Shown one piece after another: positions 20,790-32,034 of a DNA stretch of 64,000 bases (position 1 is the first letter of the stretch; each line of letters begins with the position of its first letter). Position numbers and translations under genes: made by a program. This stretch comes from Colwellia sp. 1_MG-2023 (GTDB lineage Bacteria > Pseudomonadota > Gammaproteobacteria > Enterobacterales > Alteromonadaceae): positions 162,703-226,702 of the forward strand of contig NZ_JAUOPE010000007.1 of NCBI RefSeq assembly GCF_030546755.1, written 5' to 3'. The notes under the pieces are model-generated. The model was not told the DNA's origin and did not search any database. It worked only from the letters and a program-made list of their open reading frames with translations.

Positions 20790-23700
20790 TTATGATACTT
20801 CTGCCATAGCAACTGCTTCGTCAATATCAACCGCGACCATTCTTGAAACACCTGCTTCAACCATAGTTACGCCTGTTAAATGTGAAGCCATTTCCATCGC
20901 GATTTTATTATGACTAATATAAATAAATTGTACGGTTTGAGACATTTCTCTTACTAAATTACAAAACCGACTTACGTTTGCGTCATCAAGTGGCGCATCT
21001 ACTTCGTCTAACATACAAAACGGCGCTGGATTTAAACGAAAAATAGCAAAAACCAATGATAATGCGGTTAATGCTTTTTCTCCACCCGATAATAGATGAA
21101 TCGTACTATTTTTTTTCCCTGGAGGTCTCGCCATTATCGTGACACCGGTATCAAGTAAATCATCACCGGTCAGGGTTAAATAAGCTTGCCCACCACCAAA
21201 TACTTTAGGAAATAAAGATTGTAAGTCTTGATTCACTTTATCAAACGTTATTTTAAATTTATGTCGACTTTCTTTATCTATTTTCTCAATCGCTGATTCT
21301 AACGTTGAAATAGCTAAATTTAAATCCTGATCTTGTTGATCAAGATAGTTTTTTCTCGTTAATTGCGTTTCAAACTCTTCAATTGCTGCTAAATTAATCG
21401 CTCCCAACAATTGAATGTCTTTCGCTAATTTTATCAGTTGCGCTTGCCATTGAGATTCACGTGCATTGTCTGGCATTGCATCTTGCACAGATTTTACCGA
21501 TTGGCCAAGTTCATGTAACTGTTCTAAGGCACTTTGCGCTTTTAAGCGATAACTTTCACTGTCGACGTGTAATTGATTAAGCGATTCTTTTAATTCATTA
21601 ATAGCTTCGACAGTAACACGTTGTTTTTGTTCACTTGATTGTATTATTTCTTGTGTTTCACTTAAGGTTGTTTGCGCTTGATTAAGTTGATTATCTAAAC
21701 TAACTAGCTCTGACAACCAAATTTGTAATTGCTTTTCGTCCGACAATAATGGATTAACGCCTGCTTCATGAAGTTGTGCATGATGGTTTTGCTGTGCCGT
21801 GAGTTGTTTAATATTTTCTTGAAAGCGAACGATATGTTGTTGACATTGTGTTTCAGCATTTTTCGTTTTTTCAATGGCTAATTCAAGTTGGTGTTTTTCA
21901 GTTGTTAACAACGAAAGTTGTTGTTGAAAATCTTGCACTTGTTGTTGTAAATGCTGCACCTTTTCTGTTAACGCTTGAATTGAACTATGGTTAGCTAAAT
22001 GTGTTTGATCGCTATTGGTTATTTTATCACCCGACAGAGATGTCAATAATGTTGAAAAAGATTCGGCAGACGCTTTAATTGCTTGTTCAAGGGCTAACTG
22101 CTCGAGCTGCAATTGTTGACGTTGGCTCTGCTGACTTTCTTGTTTTTGTTTATTCAGAGCATGTAACTGATTTAAATCAACAATCTGTTGTTCGCGTTTA
22201 TTAAGTTGATGTTCAATTTCATCAAGTTGCGTGACTAGGGTATTTTGTTCATCTTGTACAATCGCGATATGATTTACAATCTCATCAAACTGCTGATTTA
22301 ACAATGATAAATTTTGTTCATTTTCCGCTAGCGTTTGCGCATGCGTGAAGTGATCATTTTTAACATTAAAAATTCCACGATGAATAAAATGATGACTTAA
22401 CCAAATACCTTCGGGACAAATGACTGATTCGTGCTCTTTTAGTTGCGGTAAAAGGGCAACTGCATCTTGATAATCCTTGGCGATATGTATCTGATTTAAT
22501 ATGCCATTGATCGCATCACTTCCTTTCACTTTTTCAGCCAAAGTATTAGCTTTACTGTTATTTTTATTAGTGCTTCGTTGATGATTTAACAATAAAAAAG
22601 CTGAAGGGCTGTTCTCAAACAGCGTATAATTTAAAGGAAACGTGTCAATAAAAAGTGCTTGTAGTTTATGTGACAAAACCATTTCAATCGCTAATTCCCA
22701 GCCTTCAACAATAGACAATTTCTGTTGCAATTCACCTAAGCTAGCAATGTTATTTTTTTCAAGCCAAACGGTTTGATCTTTTTGCCAATCGTGTTGCTGC
22801 GTTAATTTTTTAGTTAACTGTTCTATTTCTCTTGTTAAAGCTGCGCAGGTTCCTGCGATATCACTTTTTTGCTGATTTAACTGCAATATTTTATCTTGAT
22901 TTTCCTGCTTTTTCTCTCGTATAACTTGTTGCTGAAGATATAAATGCTCACGTTGTTCTTTTATTATTGAGAGCCTAGTTTCATCATCATCAGCCTTATT
23001 ATCCATTTCTGCCGCTAAATGAGTCAGTTGCTCAACGACTGTCGCCAATCTTGATTTTTTCTGTTCAATGATTTCTGACAATTGCGCTTTTTTAGTGGTT
23101 TCTTCTAACAAACGTTGATTTTGCTGTTCTTGCTGCTGATGATATGCTTGCAGGTTTTTCTGTTGCTTCAACAAATTCTCTTGGCAGTGCTGATATTGCT
23201 GACTCTGTTCATTATATTGAAGGTTAATTTTTGAATATTTAGGCTGTAGCTCATCAAGCTTATCGGTAAAAGTATTTAACTTTTCTTGTTCAAGTAATAA
23301 AGATTTTTGCGCTTGGCTTATTTGTTGTTGATTAACGTGATGATCTTCCAGCAACTTTTTCTGTTGTTGCTGTTGATGCTTAATTTGCTGTTCAATGCGC
23401 GCCGTATCATTAATTAAGGTAATTTTTTGCTGTTGCAGTGTCTGAATGGACTGGTTGGCTGTTTGATAATTTTGCTTAGCAGTAAATAAAGCAATTTCAT
23501 CACTTTTTTGTATTGATTCTTTTTGCGTAATTTGGCTTTGAAAACCTTCAATACGTGATTGATTACTTTTATATTGCTGATCAAATTTTTGCCAGCGTAA
23601 TACTGCCAATTCTGCTTTTATTTTTCTCTCTTGGGCTTTTAACGTTTTAAACCGTTTTGCCGCTTCTGCTTGTTGATGTAATTTATCTATTTGAGTATTT

Positions 23701-24302
23701 AGCTCTGAGCGAATATCAAATAATCGAGCTAAGTTTTCTCGCGTATGTCTGATCCTATTTTCAGTATCACGACGACGCTCTTTGTATTTTGAAATACCGG
23801 CAGCTTCTTCAATAAAAACACGAAGCTCTTGCGGCTTAGATTCGATCAACCGAGAAATAGTGCCCTGTTCAATAATGGCGTAACTACGAGGCCCTAAACC
23901 GGTACCTAAAAAGATATCAGTAATATCTTTACGACGACATTTCGTGCCATTTAAATAATAAGAATTTTGACTGTCACGATTTACAACACGACGAATAGAA
24001 ATTTGATTCCGATCCGCCATTGAACCTTGGATCCGCTCAGCGATATTATCGAATAATAATTCAACGCTGGCTTGTCCAACGGGTTTTCGTGTCGATGCGC
24101 CATTAAAAATAACATCGGTCATTGCATCGCCACGTAAATTTTTTGCAGAACTTTCGCCTAGCACCCAACGTACGGCATCGATAATGTTTGATTTACCACA
24201 GCCATTAGGTCCAACAATCGCGGTCATTTGCTGTTCAAATGGCACTTTTGTTGGATCAACAAAAGATTTAAATCCCGCCAATTTGATGTGCTTTAATCGC
24301 AT
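20790..24302 (-). CDS. smc: Chromosome segregation ATPase SMC
   Basis: 1170 residues. Walker A GPNGCGKSN at 31-39, a long coiled coil rich in Gln/Glu/Lys, a hinge near 520-640 (EGWELAIEMVLSHKLQALFID), a second coiled coil, then the ABC signature LSGGEKALTALSL and Walker B FCMLDEVDAPLDD. With ScpA/ScpB it compacts and segregates the chromosome. Its presence implies an SMC-ScpAB rather than a MukBEF system. First gene of the smc-zipA-ligA unit and divergent from cysZ. Confidence 0.97.
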   Translation of the reverse strand: MRLKHIKLAGFKSFVDPTKVPFEQQMTAIVGPNGCGKSNIIDAVRWVLGESSAKNLRGDAMTDVIFNGASTRKPVGQASVELLFDNIAERIQGSMADRNQISIRRVVNRDSQNSYYLNGTKCRRKDITDIFLGTGLGPRSYAIIEQGTISRLIESKPQELRVFIEEAAGISKYKERRRDTENRIRHTRENLARLFDIRSELNTQIDKLHQQAEAAKRFKTLKAQERKIKAELAVLRWQKFDQQYKSNQSRIEGFQSQITQKESIQKSDEIALFTAKQNYQTANQSIQTLQQQKITLINDTARIEQQIKHQQQQQKKLLEDHHVNQQQISQAQKSLLLEQEKLNTFTDKLDELQPKYSKINLQYNEQSQQYQHCQENLLKQQKNLQAYHQQQEQQNQRLLEETTKKAQLSEIIEQKKSRLATVVEQLTHLAAEMDNKADDDETRLSIIKEQREHLYLQQQVIREKKQENQDKILQLNQQKSDIAGTCAALTREIEQLTKKLTQQHDWQKDQTVWLEKNNIASLGELQQKLSIVEGWELAIEMVLSHKLQALFIDTFPLNYTLFENSPSAFLLLNHQRSTNKNNSKANTLAEKVKGSDAINGILNQIHIAKDYQDAVALLPQLKEHESVICPEGIWLSHHFIHRGIFNVKNDHFTHAQTLAENEQNLSLLNQQFDEIVNHIAIVQDEQNTLVTQLDEIEHQLNKREQQIVDLNQLHALNKQKQESQQSQRQQLQLEQLALEQAIKASAESFSTLLTSLSGDKITNSDQTHLANHSSIQALTEKVQHLQQQVQDFQQQLSLLTTEKHQLELAIEKTKNAETQCQQHIVRFQENIKQLTAQQNHHAQLHEAGVNPLLSDEKQLQIWLSELVSLDNQLNQAQTTLSETQEIIQSSEQKQRVTVEAINELKESLNQLHVDSESYRLKAQSALEQLHELGQSVKSVQDAMPDNARESQWQAQLIKLAKDIQLLGAINLAAIEEFETQLTRKNYLDQQDQDLNLAISTLESAIEKIDKESRHKFKITFDKVNQDLQSLFPKVFGGGQAYLTLTGDDLLDTGVTIMARPPGKKNSTIHLLSGGEKALTALSLVFAIFRLNPAPFCMLDEVDAPLDDANVSRFCNLVREMSQTVQFIYISHNKIAMEMASHLTGVTMVEAGVSRMVAVDIDEAVAMAEVS

Positions 24303-24452
24303 GTAGTTAGCAAACCTAATATGTATTGTTTTTAATGGTGATAAATGACTTTATCAGAATTTGTTTTAGTTTGTAACAACTGACAACTTCTCACAATACA
24401 TTATTAGCACTATAATCAATATTTGAACTTAACTAGTTAAAAAACAAACTAA

Positions 24453-25211
24453 ATGTCATTACAAATTCAACAACCCTTTGCCCAAAGTGGCGCGGGCTAT
24501 TTTATGAAAGGCTTTGATCTCATCAAGCTAAAAGGGATCAAACGTTTCGTGTTTATTCCTTTGATCATCAATTTTATCTTGTTTAGTGCTGCCTTCTATT
24601 TATTGATTGAACAACTCGATGTTTACATGCTCGAATTGCAAAACTGGTTACCGGAAAGTTTATCTTGGTTAACCTCCACCGTTTGGATAATTAGTTTATT
24701 ATTCTTATTAGTGATGTTCTCGTTTGTTTTTAGCTCAGTTACCAATTGGATAGCCGCCCCTTTTAATGGGCTACTTGCTGAAAAAATGGAAGCATTGCTA
24801 ACCAATGAAACGCCGCCACCGGGCTCAGCTTTAGACATAGTTAAAGATATCCCGCGAACTTTAAGCCGAGAATGGTGTAAGTTTCGCTATTATTTACCTA
24901 GAGCGATTGGATTTTTTATTCTGTATTGGATTTTGCCAATAATTGGCCAAATTTTATGGTTTTTATTTCTGGCTTGGATGATGGCGATTCAATATAAAGA
25001 TTACCCTTTTGATAACCATAAAATTAATTTTAATGAAATGAAATATGCGTTAAAGCAACGAAAAGGCTTAAGCTATAGTTTTGGTATTACTACGGCGGTT
25101 TTTTCGATGATCCCGATAATTAACTTAGTGGTAATGCCAGTTGCCATTTGTGGTGCGACGGCACTTTGGGTAGATCATTATCGAGATGATTTCATTACAG
25201 GTAACAAGTAA
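24453..25211 (+). CDS. cysZ: Sulfate transporter CysZ
   Basis: 252 residues with about four hydrophobic segments and the family pattern (SGAGYFMKGFDLIKLKGIKRFVFIPL near the N-terminus, WIAAPFNGLLAEKME in the middle). Inner-membrane sulfate uptake protein feeding cysteine synthesis. Divergent from smc, preserving the common cysZ / zipA-ligA neighbourhood. No cysK follows, unlike in enterobacteria. Confidence 0.93.
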   Translation: MSLQIQQPFAQSGAGYFMKGFDLIKLKGIKRFVFIPLIINFILFSAAFYLLIEQLDVYMLELQNWLPESLSWLTSTVWIISLLFLLVMFSFVFSSVTNWIAAPFNGLLAEKMEALLTNETPPPGSALDIVKDIPRTLSREWCKFRYYLPRAIGFFILYWILPIIGQILWFLFLAWMMAIQYKDYPFDNHKINFNEMKYALKQRKGLSYSFGITTAVFSMIPIINLVVMPVAICGATALWVDHYRDDFITGNK

Positions 25212-25361
25212 GCGATTATTCATTGAACCACAACCTAATAATGTCGACCGTTCACATAAATTATAAAATAAACAATAAGTTGATAAATATTAGCCATTGT
25301 TTTAATTTTAACTGAGAAGGTTATTCAATTAACGAATAAATTTTTAAGCTGGAGAGCAGAA

Positions 25362-25712
25362 ATGATTCATCAAAAACATCGCTTAGTGATAACAATGAGT
25401 TTACTGCTTAGTTTAGCCAGTGCAACTAGCAATGCTTATCAAGTAAAAGACGACTATGCTATCCCATATCTTAAGAACGCTAAAATTTTTGCACAATTTA
25501 CCGACGAATTACCCGCAGTTATCAATTACTTTACTGCTCATTCTCAAGAAGAAATCATCACCTTTTATCAAGACAAGTTCGGCAAGCCTATAAGTCGAGA
25601 ACTAAAAAGACAAAGATTAACGCTATATTTCACTCATAAAGATAGACAACTACGGGTAGTAATTTCACAGCAAGGGAATAAAAATCAAGTTGATATATTG
25701 ATGAGTAAATAA
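25362..25712 (+). CDS. Small exported protein of unknown function
   Basis: 116 residues. A signal peptide (hydrophobic MSLLLSLASATSNA) is predicted to be cleaved near residue 25. The mature part has a helix-strand pattern (IINYF-type and LTLYFTHKDRQLRVVISQQ) but no motif I recognise. A GGAG ribosome site precedes the ATG. It stands alone between cysZ and a convergent gene; periplasmic location inferred. Confidence 0.75.
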   Translation: MIHQKHRLVITMSLLLSLASATSNAYQVKDDYAIPYLKNAKIFAQFTDELPAVINYFTAHSQEEIITFYQDKFGKPISRELKRQRLTLYFTHKDRQLRVVISQQGNKNQVDILMSK

Positions 25713-25797
25713 ATAACGTCCTTGTTTCGCCATTTTCAAAACCGTAAAGAAATTCAAGTTGAATAAGCAGTCAACTAGCTAGTTTTTTTTAATAGCA

Positions 25798-26691
25798 TCA
25801 ATGAAGTTTATTACGTGATTTTCCAATACAGTTTTCGCGAGTAGCCAACTTGTTCAGTGCTTGTCGACTCTGTTGAGATAAAGACGGATTGTCTAAGATC
25901 AGTAATTCCCGCTGCGCTAGGTTAAATTGATTTAACAGATCGGCACTTACTGGATGAGTATTAAAGAATTGCTCAAAGCTTCCATCTTCAAGTGCCACAT
26001 TCAAACCAAATGTTAACCTTTGAGCTAAACGTTGATTTGTTTTATTAACAAAAAAGTAAAACGGCGAATCATAGTACAGAAGAAAGCGTTTTTCGATTGT
26101 TAAGTCTGGGTGTTCTAAGGCTTCCAATCTAGCTTCATGTAATGCGCGAGGAAAATAATCAAATCGCTCTTTGGATAACATTTTAAATAAATTAACGTCT
26201 TTTGAAGACGTAGCGAGTGTAAACCGATGAGCAGATAATATTTCTGTATCAGGCCAATCTTCACCTTGTCCGGCAAAAAGCGTTTTTAATTGTTCAGCAT
26301 CGGTTAAATGATCAAACCTTGTTTGTTGACCTTTTTTGATAAGAAAAACTCGACATCCCAATAAACCTTTAAAAAGCGGAAAACGAATAGGCGTTAATAA
26401 TTCCTCTCTTTTACTTGAAGTCATGGTCCAAAAAAGATTAACAAATTTCTCTTCTTGAATAAGCCGAACCATATGCTCTTGGCTCTCTCCTGCGACAACT
26501 TGCTGAATTTCGTAAGGCCCAAACTTATCTTTCGACTTTTCTAATGCCAACTCTAATAACGCCGCATAGTAGCCATCAGATGTTGAAAACGCTTTTCCAA
26601 CCCATGGATATTTCACCACGTCGATTGCTAACACGGATGAAGTGCCAAAAAACAAAACAATCATTACCACGAAAGCTTTCATAAACATCAC
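25798..26691 (-). CDS. Periplasmic substrate-binding-like protein (type 3 family)
   Basis: 297 residues. A signal peptide (MKAFVVMIVLFFGTSSVLA) is followed by a domain resembling extracellular solute-binding proteins of the amino-acid/PBPb type (DGYYAALLELALEKSK, WTMTSSKREELL, LYYDSPFYFFVNKTN). The start could be GTG 26691, ATG 26688 or ATG 26682; the last gives the most standard signal peptide. There are no ABC permease or ATPase genes nearby, so it may be a stand-alone sensor-like or orphan binding protein. Function unknown. Confidence 0.78.
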   Translation of the reverse strand: MMFMKAFVVMIVLFFGTSSVLAIDVVKYPWVGKAFSTSDGYYAALLELALEKSKDKFGPYEIQQVVAGESQEHMVRLIQEEKFVNLFWTMTSSKREELLTPIRFPLFKGLLGCRVFLIKKGQQTRFDHLTDAEQLKTLFAGQGEDWPDTEILSAHRFTLATSSKDVNLFKMLSKERFDYFPRALHEARLEALEHPDLTIEKRFLLYYDSPFYFFVNKTNQRLAQRLTFGLNVALEDGSFEQFFNTHPVSADLLNQFNLAQRELLILDNPSLSQQSRQALNKLATRENCIGKSRNKLH

Positions 26692-26744
26692 AAGTTAAAT
26701 TTAATAATGGTACCGATAAACCTAATAATAGTTTATTTATAAGA

Positions 26745-26772
26745 CAAAAAAGCACCGTAAATGGTGCTTTTT
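26745..26772 (-). terminator. Terminator of greA
   Basis: AAGCACC ... GGTGCTT hairpin flanked by A-run and T-run. On the minus strand the stem is followed by T6, 30-55 bp after the greA stop. It could work in both directions. Confidence 0.8.
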
Positions 26773-26800
26773 AATATGAATAAATAAATTGTATTAAAAA

Positions 26801-27277
26801 CTAAATATGATCAACAGCGATAATTTCGTATTCAACTAAGCCGCCTGGGGTTTTTATTTCAATTTCAGTATCAACTTCTTTCCCGATTAAACCTCGTGCA
26901 ATAGGAGAGTTTACTGAAATACGGTTATTTTTAATATCCGCTTCATCATCACCCACTATTTGATATTTAACTTCTTCATCTGTATCAATATTAAGCAATG
27001 TAACAGTAACACCGAAAATAACTTTGCCACTATTTGGAATTTTAGAAACATCAATGACTTGCGCATTGCCTAATTTCCCTTCAATTTCTTGAATACGGCC
27101 TTCACAAAAACCTTGCTCTTCTCGCGCGGCATGATATTCAGCGTTTTCTTTTAAATCACCATGTTCACGGGCATCAGCAATATCATTTACTATTCTAGGT
27201 CTTTTTACGGTTTTAAGGTAATTAAGCTCTTCGCGCAAAGCATCTGCACCTTGCACTGTCATTGGAAATTGATTCAT
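26801..27277 (-). CDS. greA: Transcription elongation factor GreA
   Basis: 158 residues, the standard length. The N-terminal coiled coil carries the acidic tip ([21 protein letters not shown]) that reaches the RNA-polymerase active site to stimulate cleavage of backtracked RNA. The C-terminal FKBP-like domain has the [18 protein letters not shown] pattern. Separated from carB by about 117 bp. Confidence 0.97.
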   Translation of the reverse strand: MNQFPMTVQGADALREELNYLKTVKRPRIVNDIADAREHGDLKENAEYHAAREEQGFCEGRIQEIEGKLGNAQVIDVSKIPNSGKVIFGVTVTLLNIDTDEEVKYQIVGDDEADIKNNRISVNSPIARGLIGKEVDTEIEIKTPGGLVEYEIIAVDHI

Positions 27278-27350
27278 TATAATCCTTACTTCTTTTAACG
27301 ATAAAGGCGGCTATACATAAAGCACAACCACCTTTATTAATTTATTTTAA

Positions 27351-27387
27351 AAGCTTTATTTTCGCTATAAATAACGCAATAAAGCTT
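27351..27387 (-). terminator. Hairpin after carB
   Basis: AAGCTTTATT at 27351-27360 pairs with AATAAAGCTT at 27378-27387, directly after the carB stop on the minus strand, followed by T-rich sequence. Probable terminator of the carAB transcript; AT-rich stem, so weaker than average. Confidence 0.55.
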
Positions 27388-27394
27388 ATTTATT

Positions 27395-30300
27395 TTAATG
27401 ACACTTCTTATGTAATTCTTGAATAGAAGTCACTGTATTTCTATCGTCTGCCGCATGAGCTTGGCAAGCAGCAAACGCAGCATTTAACGTTGTCGTATAA
27501 GCAACTTTATAGCGTAATGCTCCGCCACGCAATACTTTAGAGTCTTCAATGGCTTTACGACCTTCAGTGGTATTAATAATATAGCTATATTCTTCATTCT
27601 TAATTCTATCAAGAATATGTGGGCGACCTTCATGTACTTTATTAACTAAACGACATGGAATATTGGCTTCACCAAGAATAACCGCAGTACCGTGAGTAGC
27701 GTCTAATTCATAGCCTAATTCAACCATTTGCTTGGCTAAATCAACAACACGTGCTTTATCACTATTTCGAACAGAAATAAGCGCACGACCTGATTTAGGA
27801 ACTGAAACTCCAGCGCCTAAGTTAGCTTTAGCATAGGCTTCTTCAAAAGTCTTACCAACCCCCATGACTTCACCGGTTGAACGCATTTCTGGCCCAACTA
27901 AAGGATCACTACCGTGGAACTTGTTAAATGGAATAACCACTTCTTTCACTGAAAAGTACGGTGGAATTATTTCTTTGGTAATTCCCTGCTCTTTCAGTGA
28001 TTTACCCGCCATAACGCGAGCGCCAACTTTTGCTAAAGGTACCGAAGTTGCTTTAGAAACAAATGGAACAGTACGAGCAGCACGAGGGTTTACTTCGATT
28101 AAATAAACCTTACCATCTTTCACTGCCATTTGCGTGTTCATTAAACCATTAACGCCTAATTCAAACGCTAAATCAGTAACTTGTTTGCGCATCACATCTT
28201 GAACTTCTTGGCTTAAACTATATGCTGGCAATGAACATGCTGAGTCACCAGAGTGTACACCGGCTTGTTCAATGTGTTGCATAATACCGCCAACAACAAC
28301 ATCGGTACCATCACAAACCACATCGATATCCACTTCAATCGCATCATCTAAGAAGTGATCAAGCAATACTGGCGAGTCATTTGAAACACTTACTGCTTCT
28401 GTCATATAACGACGTAAATCATCTAAATCATAAACAATTTCCATAGCTCGACCACCTAAAACATATGACGGGCGAACAACTAATGGGAAACCAATGGATT
28501 CAGCTTTTGCCATCGCTTCATCTAATGAAGTAACGGTAGCATTTTCTGGTTGTAATAAATTTAAACGTTCAACGGCTTGTTGGAAACGTTCTCTATCTTC
28601 CGCTCTATCAATCGCATCAGGTGAAGTACCAATAATAGGTACGCCAGCCGCTTCTAAAGCACGTGCTAATTTAAGTGGTGTTTGACCACCATATTGCACG
28701 ATTACGCCTTTTGGTTTTTCAATGCGAACAATTTCTAAAACATCTTCAAAGGTAATCGATTCAAAATATAAACGGTCTGATGTGTCGTAATCGGTAGACA
28801 CCGTTTCAGGGTTACAGTTAACCATAATGGTTTCGTAACCGTCTTCACGAAGTGCTAATGCCGCATGAACACAACAGTAATCAAACTCAATACCTTGACC
28901 AATTCGGTTAGGGCCACCACCTAAGATCATGATTTTATCATTATCGGTTGGCGCAGCTTCACACTCTTCATCATACGTAGAGTACATGTAAGCAGTGTCT
29001 GAGCTAAATTCAGCAGCACAAGTATCAACACGTTTGTAAACTGGAAAGATTTCAGCCGCATGACGTTTTTTGCGTACTTCCGCTTCAGCAACACCGATTA
29101 ATGATGCTAAACGTGAATCAGCAAAACCTTTACGTTTTAATCGTCGTAAGTATTCAGGCGTTAAAACTTTTAAGCCACCTTCAGCCACTTTTGCTTCTTC
29201 AAGAATGATGTCTTCTATTTGTACTAAGAACCAACGGTCAATTTTGGTTAAACGGAAAATATCATCAACGGTTAAACCTAAACGGAAGGCATCAGCAACG
29301 TACCAAATTCGGTCGGCGCCAGCTTCTTGCAATTCATGCATAATTTTCGTTTTAGCACCAGGTTGTGTTACATCAACCATAGGGTCAAAGCCACTTACGC
29401 CTACTTCAAGACCACGTAAAGCTTTTTGTAATGATTCTTGTTGGTTACGACCAATAGACATAACCTCACCCACAGATTTCATTTGGGTGGTCAATCTATC
29501 TTCCGAGCCGGCGAATTTTTCAAAGTTAAAACGAGGTATTTTGGTAACCACATAATCAATTGTTGGTTCAAATGACGCAGGAGTTGCGCCACCGGTAATA
29601 TCATTTGATAATTCATCAAGGGTATAACCGACAGCAAGTTTCGCGGCTATTTTCGCAATTGGGAAACCTGTAGCTTTTGAAGCAAGTGCCGAAGAACGAG
29701 AAACACGTGGGTTCATTTCGATAATAACCATACGGCCAGTATTTGGACAAATACCAAATTGTACGTTTGAACCACCAGTTTCAACACCAATTTCACGTAA
29801 TACGGCAATCGAAGCATTACGCATAATTTGATATTCTTTATCAGTTAACGTTTGAGCCGGAGCAACGGTGATTGAATCACCCGTATGAATGCCCATAGGA
29901 TCAAAGTTTTCGATAGAACAAATAATGATACAGTTATCATTTTTGTCGCGAACCACTTCCATTTCATATTCTTTCCAACCAATTAAAGATTCATCAATCA
30001 ATAATTCTGAGGTTGGAGAAAGGTCTAAACCACGCGTACAAATTTCATCAAATTCTTCACGGTTATAAGCGATACCACCACCAGTACCACCCATAGTAAA
30101 AGATGGACGAATGATACATGGGAAGCCAATACGTTTTGACGTATCGTGCGCTTCTTCCATGGTATGAACAATTTCAGCTCGTGGACATTCTAAACCAATG
30201 TTTTTCATTGCTTTATCAAAGCGTTCACGGTTTTCTGCTTTATCAATGGCATCAGCAGTTGCGCCAATCATTTCTACGCCAAATTCCGCCAATACACCTT

Positions 30301-30613
30301 TTGCTTCAAGTTCTAAAGCACAGTTTAATGCCGTTTGACCACCCATAGTGGGTAACACTGCACAAGGGCGTTCTTTTTCAATAATTTTACGAACAACTTC
30401 CCAATGAATAGGTTCGATGTACGTTGCATCCGCCATTTCTGGGTCGGTCATGATAGTAGCAGGGTTTGAATTCACTAAAATAACGCGATAGCCTTCTTCA
30501 CGAAGTGCTTTACACGCTTGCGCGCCAGAGTAGTCAAATTCACATGCTTGACCAATAACAATTGGACCAGCACCTAAGATCAAGATACTTTTTAAATCAG
30601 TACGTTTTGCCAT
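27395..30613 (-). CDS. carB: Carbamoyl-phosphate synthase large subunit
   Basis: 1072 residues, the standard length. Two homologous ATP-grasp halves, with repeats starting near [23 protein letters not shown] and [22 protein letters not shown], a central oligomerisation domain, and a C-terminal allosteric MGS-like domain ([20 protein letters not shown]). Makes carbamoyl phosphate for pyrimidine and arginine synthesis with ammonia from CarA. 33 bp downstream of carA and clearly in one operon. Confidence 0.98.
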   Translation of the reverse strand: MAKRTDLKSILILGAGPIVIGQACEFDYSGAQACKALREEGYRVILVNSNPATIMTDPEMADATYIEPIHWEVVRKIIEKERPCAVLPTMGGQTALNCALELEAKGVLAEFGVEMIGATADAIDKAENRERFDKAMKNIGLECPRAEIVHTMEEAHDTSKRIGFPCIIRPSFTMGGTGGGIAYNREEFDEICTRGLDLSPTSELLIDESLIGWKEYEMEVVRDKNDNCIIICSIENFDPMGIHTGDSITVAPAQTLTDKEYQIMRNASIAVLREIGVETGGSNVQFGICPNTGRMVIIEMNPRVSRSSALASKATGFPIAKIAAKLAVGYTLDELSNDITGGATPASFEPTIDYVVTKIPRFNFEKFAGSEDRLTTQMKSVGEVMSIGRNQQESLQKALRGLEVGVSGFDPMVDVTQPGAKTKIMHELQEAGADRIWYVADAFRLGLTVDDIFRLTKIDRWFLVQIEDIILEEAKVAEGGLKVLTPEYLRRLKRKGFADSRLASLIGVAEAEVRKKRHAAEIFPVYKRVDTCAAEFSSDTAYMYSTYDEECEAAPTDNDKIMILGGGPNRIGQGIEFDYCCVHAALALREDGYETIMVNCNPETVSTDYDTSDRLYFESITFEDVLEIVRIEKPKGVIVQYGGQTPLKLARALEAAGVPIIGTSPDAIDRAEDRERFQQAVERLNLLQPENATVTSLDEAMAKAESIGFPLVVRPSYVLGGRAMEIVYDLDDLRRYMTEAVSVSNDSPVLLDHFLDDAIEVDIDVVCDGTDVVVGGIMQHIEQAGVHSGDSACSLPAYSLSQEVQDVMRKQVTDLAFELGVNGLMNTQMAVKDGKVYLIEVNPRAARTVPFVSKATSVPLAKVGARVMAGKSLKEQGITKEIIPPYFSVKEVVIPFNKFHGSDPLVGPEMRSTGEVMGVGKTFEEAYAKANLGAGVSVPKSGRALISVRNSDKARVVDLAKQMVELGYELDATHGTAVILGEANIPCRLVNKVHEGRPHILDRIKNEEYSYIINTTEGRKAIEDSKVLRGGALRYKVAYTTTLNAAFAACQAHAADDRNTVTSIQELHKKCH

Positions 30614-30646
30614 TTTTCAATTCTCTCTTATATCTTGGTTAAGTGC

Positions 30647-31777
30647 TTAAGCTTTTGATGCTTTGATTAGATCAATAAAATGATCAAACAAAGGTGCAGC
30701 ATCATGCGGTCCTGGGCTTGCTTCTGGATGTCCTTGGAAACTAAACGCAGGTTTATCCGTTAAATGAATGCCCTGAATGGAATTATCAAACAATGACTTG
30801 TGAGTCACTTTAATATTGTCAGGTAGATTATTTTCATCAATAGCAAAGCCATGGTTTTGCGCAGTGATCATCACAACATTTCGGTCAAAGTCTTTAACCG
30901 GATGGTTGCCACCATGATGGCCAAATTTCATTTTTAATGTACTTGCACCCGAAGCTAAACCAAGCAGTTGATGACCTAAACAAATACCAAAAATTGGGAT
31001 GTCGGTTTCTAAAAATGATTTAATTGCTGAAATAGCATAGTCACATGGCTCTGGGTCACCGGGACCATTTGAAAGGAAAATACCATCAGGATTCATTGCT
31101 AATACATCAGCAGCAGGAGTTTCTGCAGGTACTATGGTAAGTTTACAACCTCGATCAACTAACATACGTAAAATATTACGTTTAGCACCAAAATCGTAGG
31201 CAACCACATGAAAACCGCTATTTTCTGGCGTGACATGTCCTTTTCCTAGCTCCCAACTTCCTTCTGTCCATAGGTATTGTTCTTGAGTAGAAACAACTTT
31301 TGCTAAGTCCATACCTTTTAAACCAGGAAAGTCTTTCGCTTGCGCTAGAGCAGCTGATTCATCTAGCGAGTCACCTGCTAATATGCAACCATTTTGCGCG
31401 CCTTTTTCTCGAAGAATTCGGGTTAATTTACGTGTATCGATATCAGCTATACCAAGAATATTTTTAGCTTTTAAATAATCGCTCAAGTTTTGTTCATTTC
31501 TAAAATTACTCGCTAATAAAGGTAAATCACGAATAACTAGGCCTTTTGCCCAAATGGTACTTGATTCTTCATCTTCGCTATTAGTACCAGTGTTACCAAT
31601 ATGAGGATAAGTTAGCGTAATAATTTGTTCTGCATAAGATGGGTCGGTAAGAATTTCTTGGTAACCAGTCATCGAGGTATTAAATACCACCTCACCAACT
31701 GCTGCCCCGTCTGCACCTATTGCGGTGCCTTTAAAAACAGTGCCGTCTTCAAGCACTAAAATTGCAGATTTAGTCAA
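30647..31777 (-). CDS. carA: Carbamoyl-phosphate synthase small subunit (glutaminase)
   Basis: 376 residues. N-terminal CPSase domain ([33 protein letters not shown]) and C-terminal class I glutamine amidotransferase with the nucleophile in [11 protein letters not shown] and the His/Glu pair in [13 protein letters not shown]. Supplies ammonia to CarB. The 257-bp gap upstream to dapB should hold the promoter; a TTGTCA box at 31914-31919 and AATTAT at 31891-31896 with 17-bp spacing on the minus strand is one candidate. Confidence 0.98.
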   Translation of the reverse strand: MTKSAILVLEDGTVFKGTAIGADGAAVGEVVFNTSMTGYQEILTDPSYAEQIITLTYPHIGNTGTNSEDEESSTIWAKGLVIRDLPLLASNFRNEQNLSDYLKAKNILGIADIDTRKLTRILREKGAQNGCILAGDSLDESAALAQAKDFPGLKGMDLAKVVSTQEQYLWTEGSWELGKGHVTPENSGFHVVAYDFGAKRNILRMLVDRGCKLTIVPAETPAADVLAMNPDGIFLSNGPGDPEPCDYAISAIKSFLETDIPIFGICLGHQLLGLASGASTLKMKFGHHGGNHPVKDFDRNVVMITAQNHGFAIDENNLPDNIKVTHKSLFDNSIQGIHLTDKPAFSFQGHPEASPGPHDAAPLFDHFIDLIKASKA

Positions 31778-31890
31778 TTTAACCTCCGTAAAGAAGAAGT
31801 AAACTTAACGAAGAAACAACTAAACTTCATTCATTAAGCATAAAAGCGATACACATAAAAAATGCCAAAAATTTGTTTACCATTCCACTA

Positions 31891-31919
31891 ATAATTCAGA
31901 ATCAATAAATTTTTGACAA
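31891..31919 (-). promoter_or_regulatory. Candidate sigma70 promoter of carAB
   Basis: On the minus strand, TTGTCA (31914-31919) and AATTAT (31891-31896) are separated by 17 bp, about 115 bp before the carA start. No clear ArgR or PurR operator was recognised in this gap. Confidence 0.4.
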
Positions 31920-32034
31920 AATCCACTTATTTTACGCTTATATTACATATTCGTCTAGTGAAAAATGTAAAAACTAAGCGTTTAATTGTTTTTTTACCTA
32001 AAAGCATCATAAACAACACTTTCATAAATAATAC

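Noticed and set aside
29070..29555. 161-codon ORF opposite carB
   Set aside because: A shadow of the strongly conserved carB coding strand with low-complexity composition.
31913..31940. Plus-strand TTGACA near the carA promoter
   Set aside because: A -10 match falls at the wrong spacing (19-20 bp) and no plus-strand gene follows.
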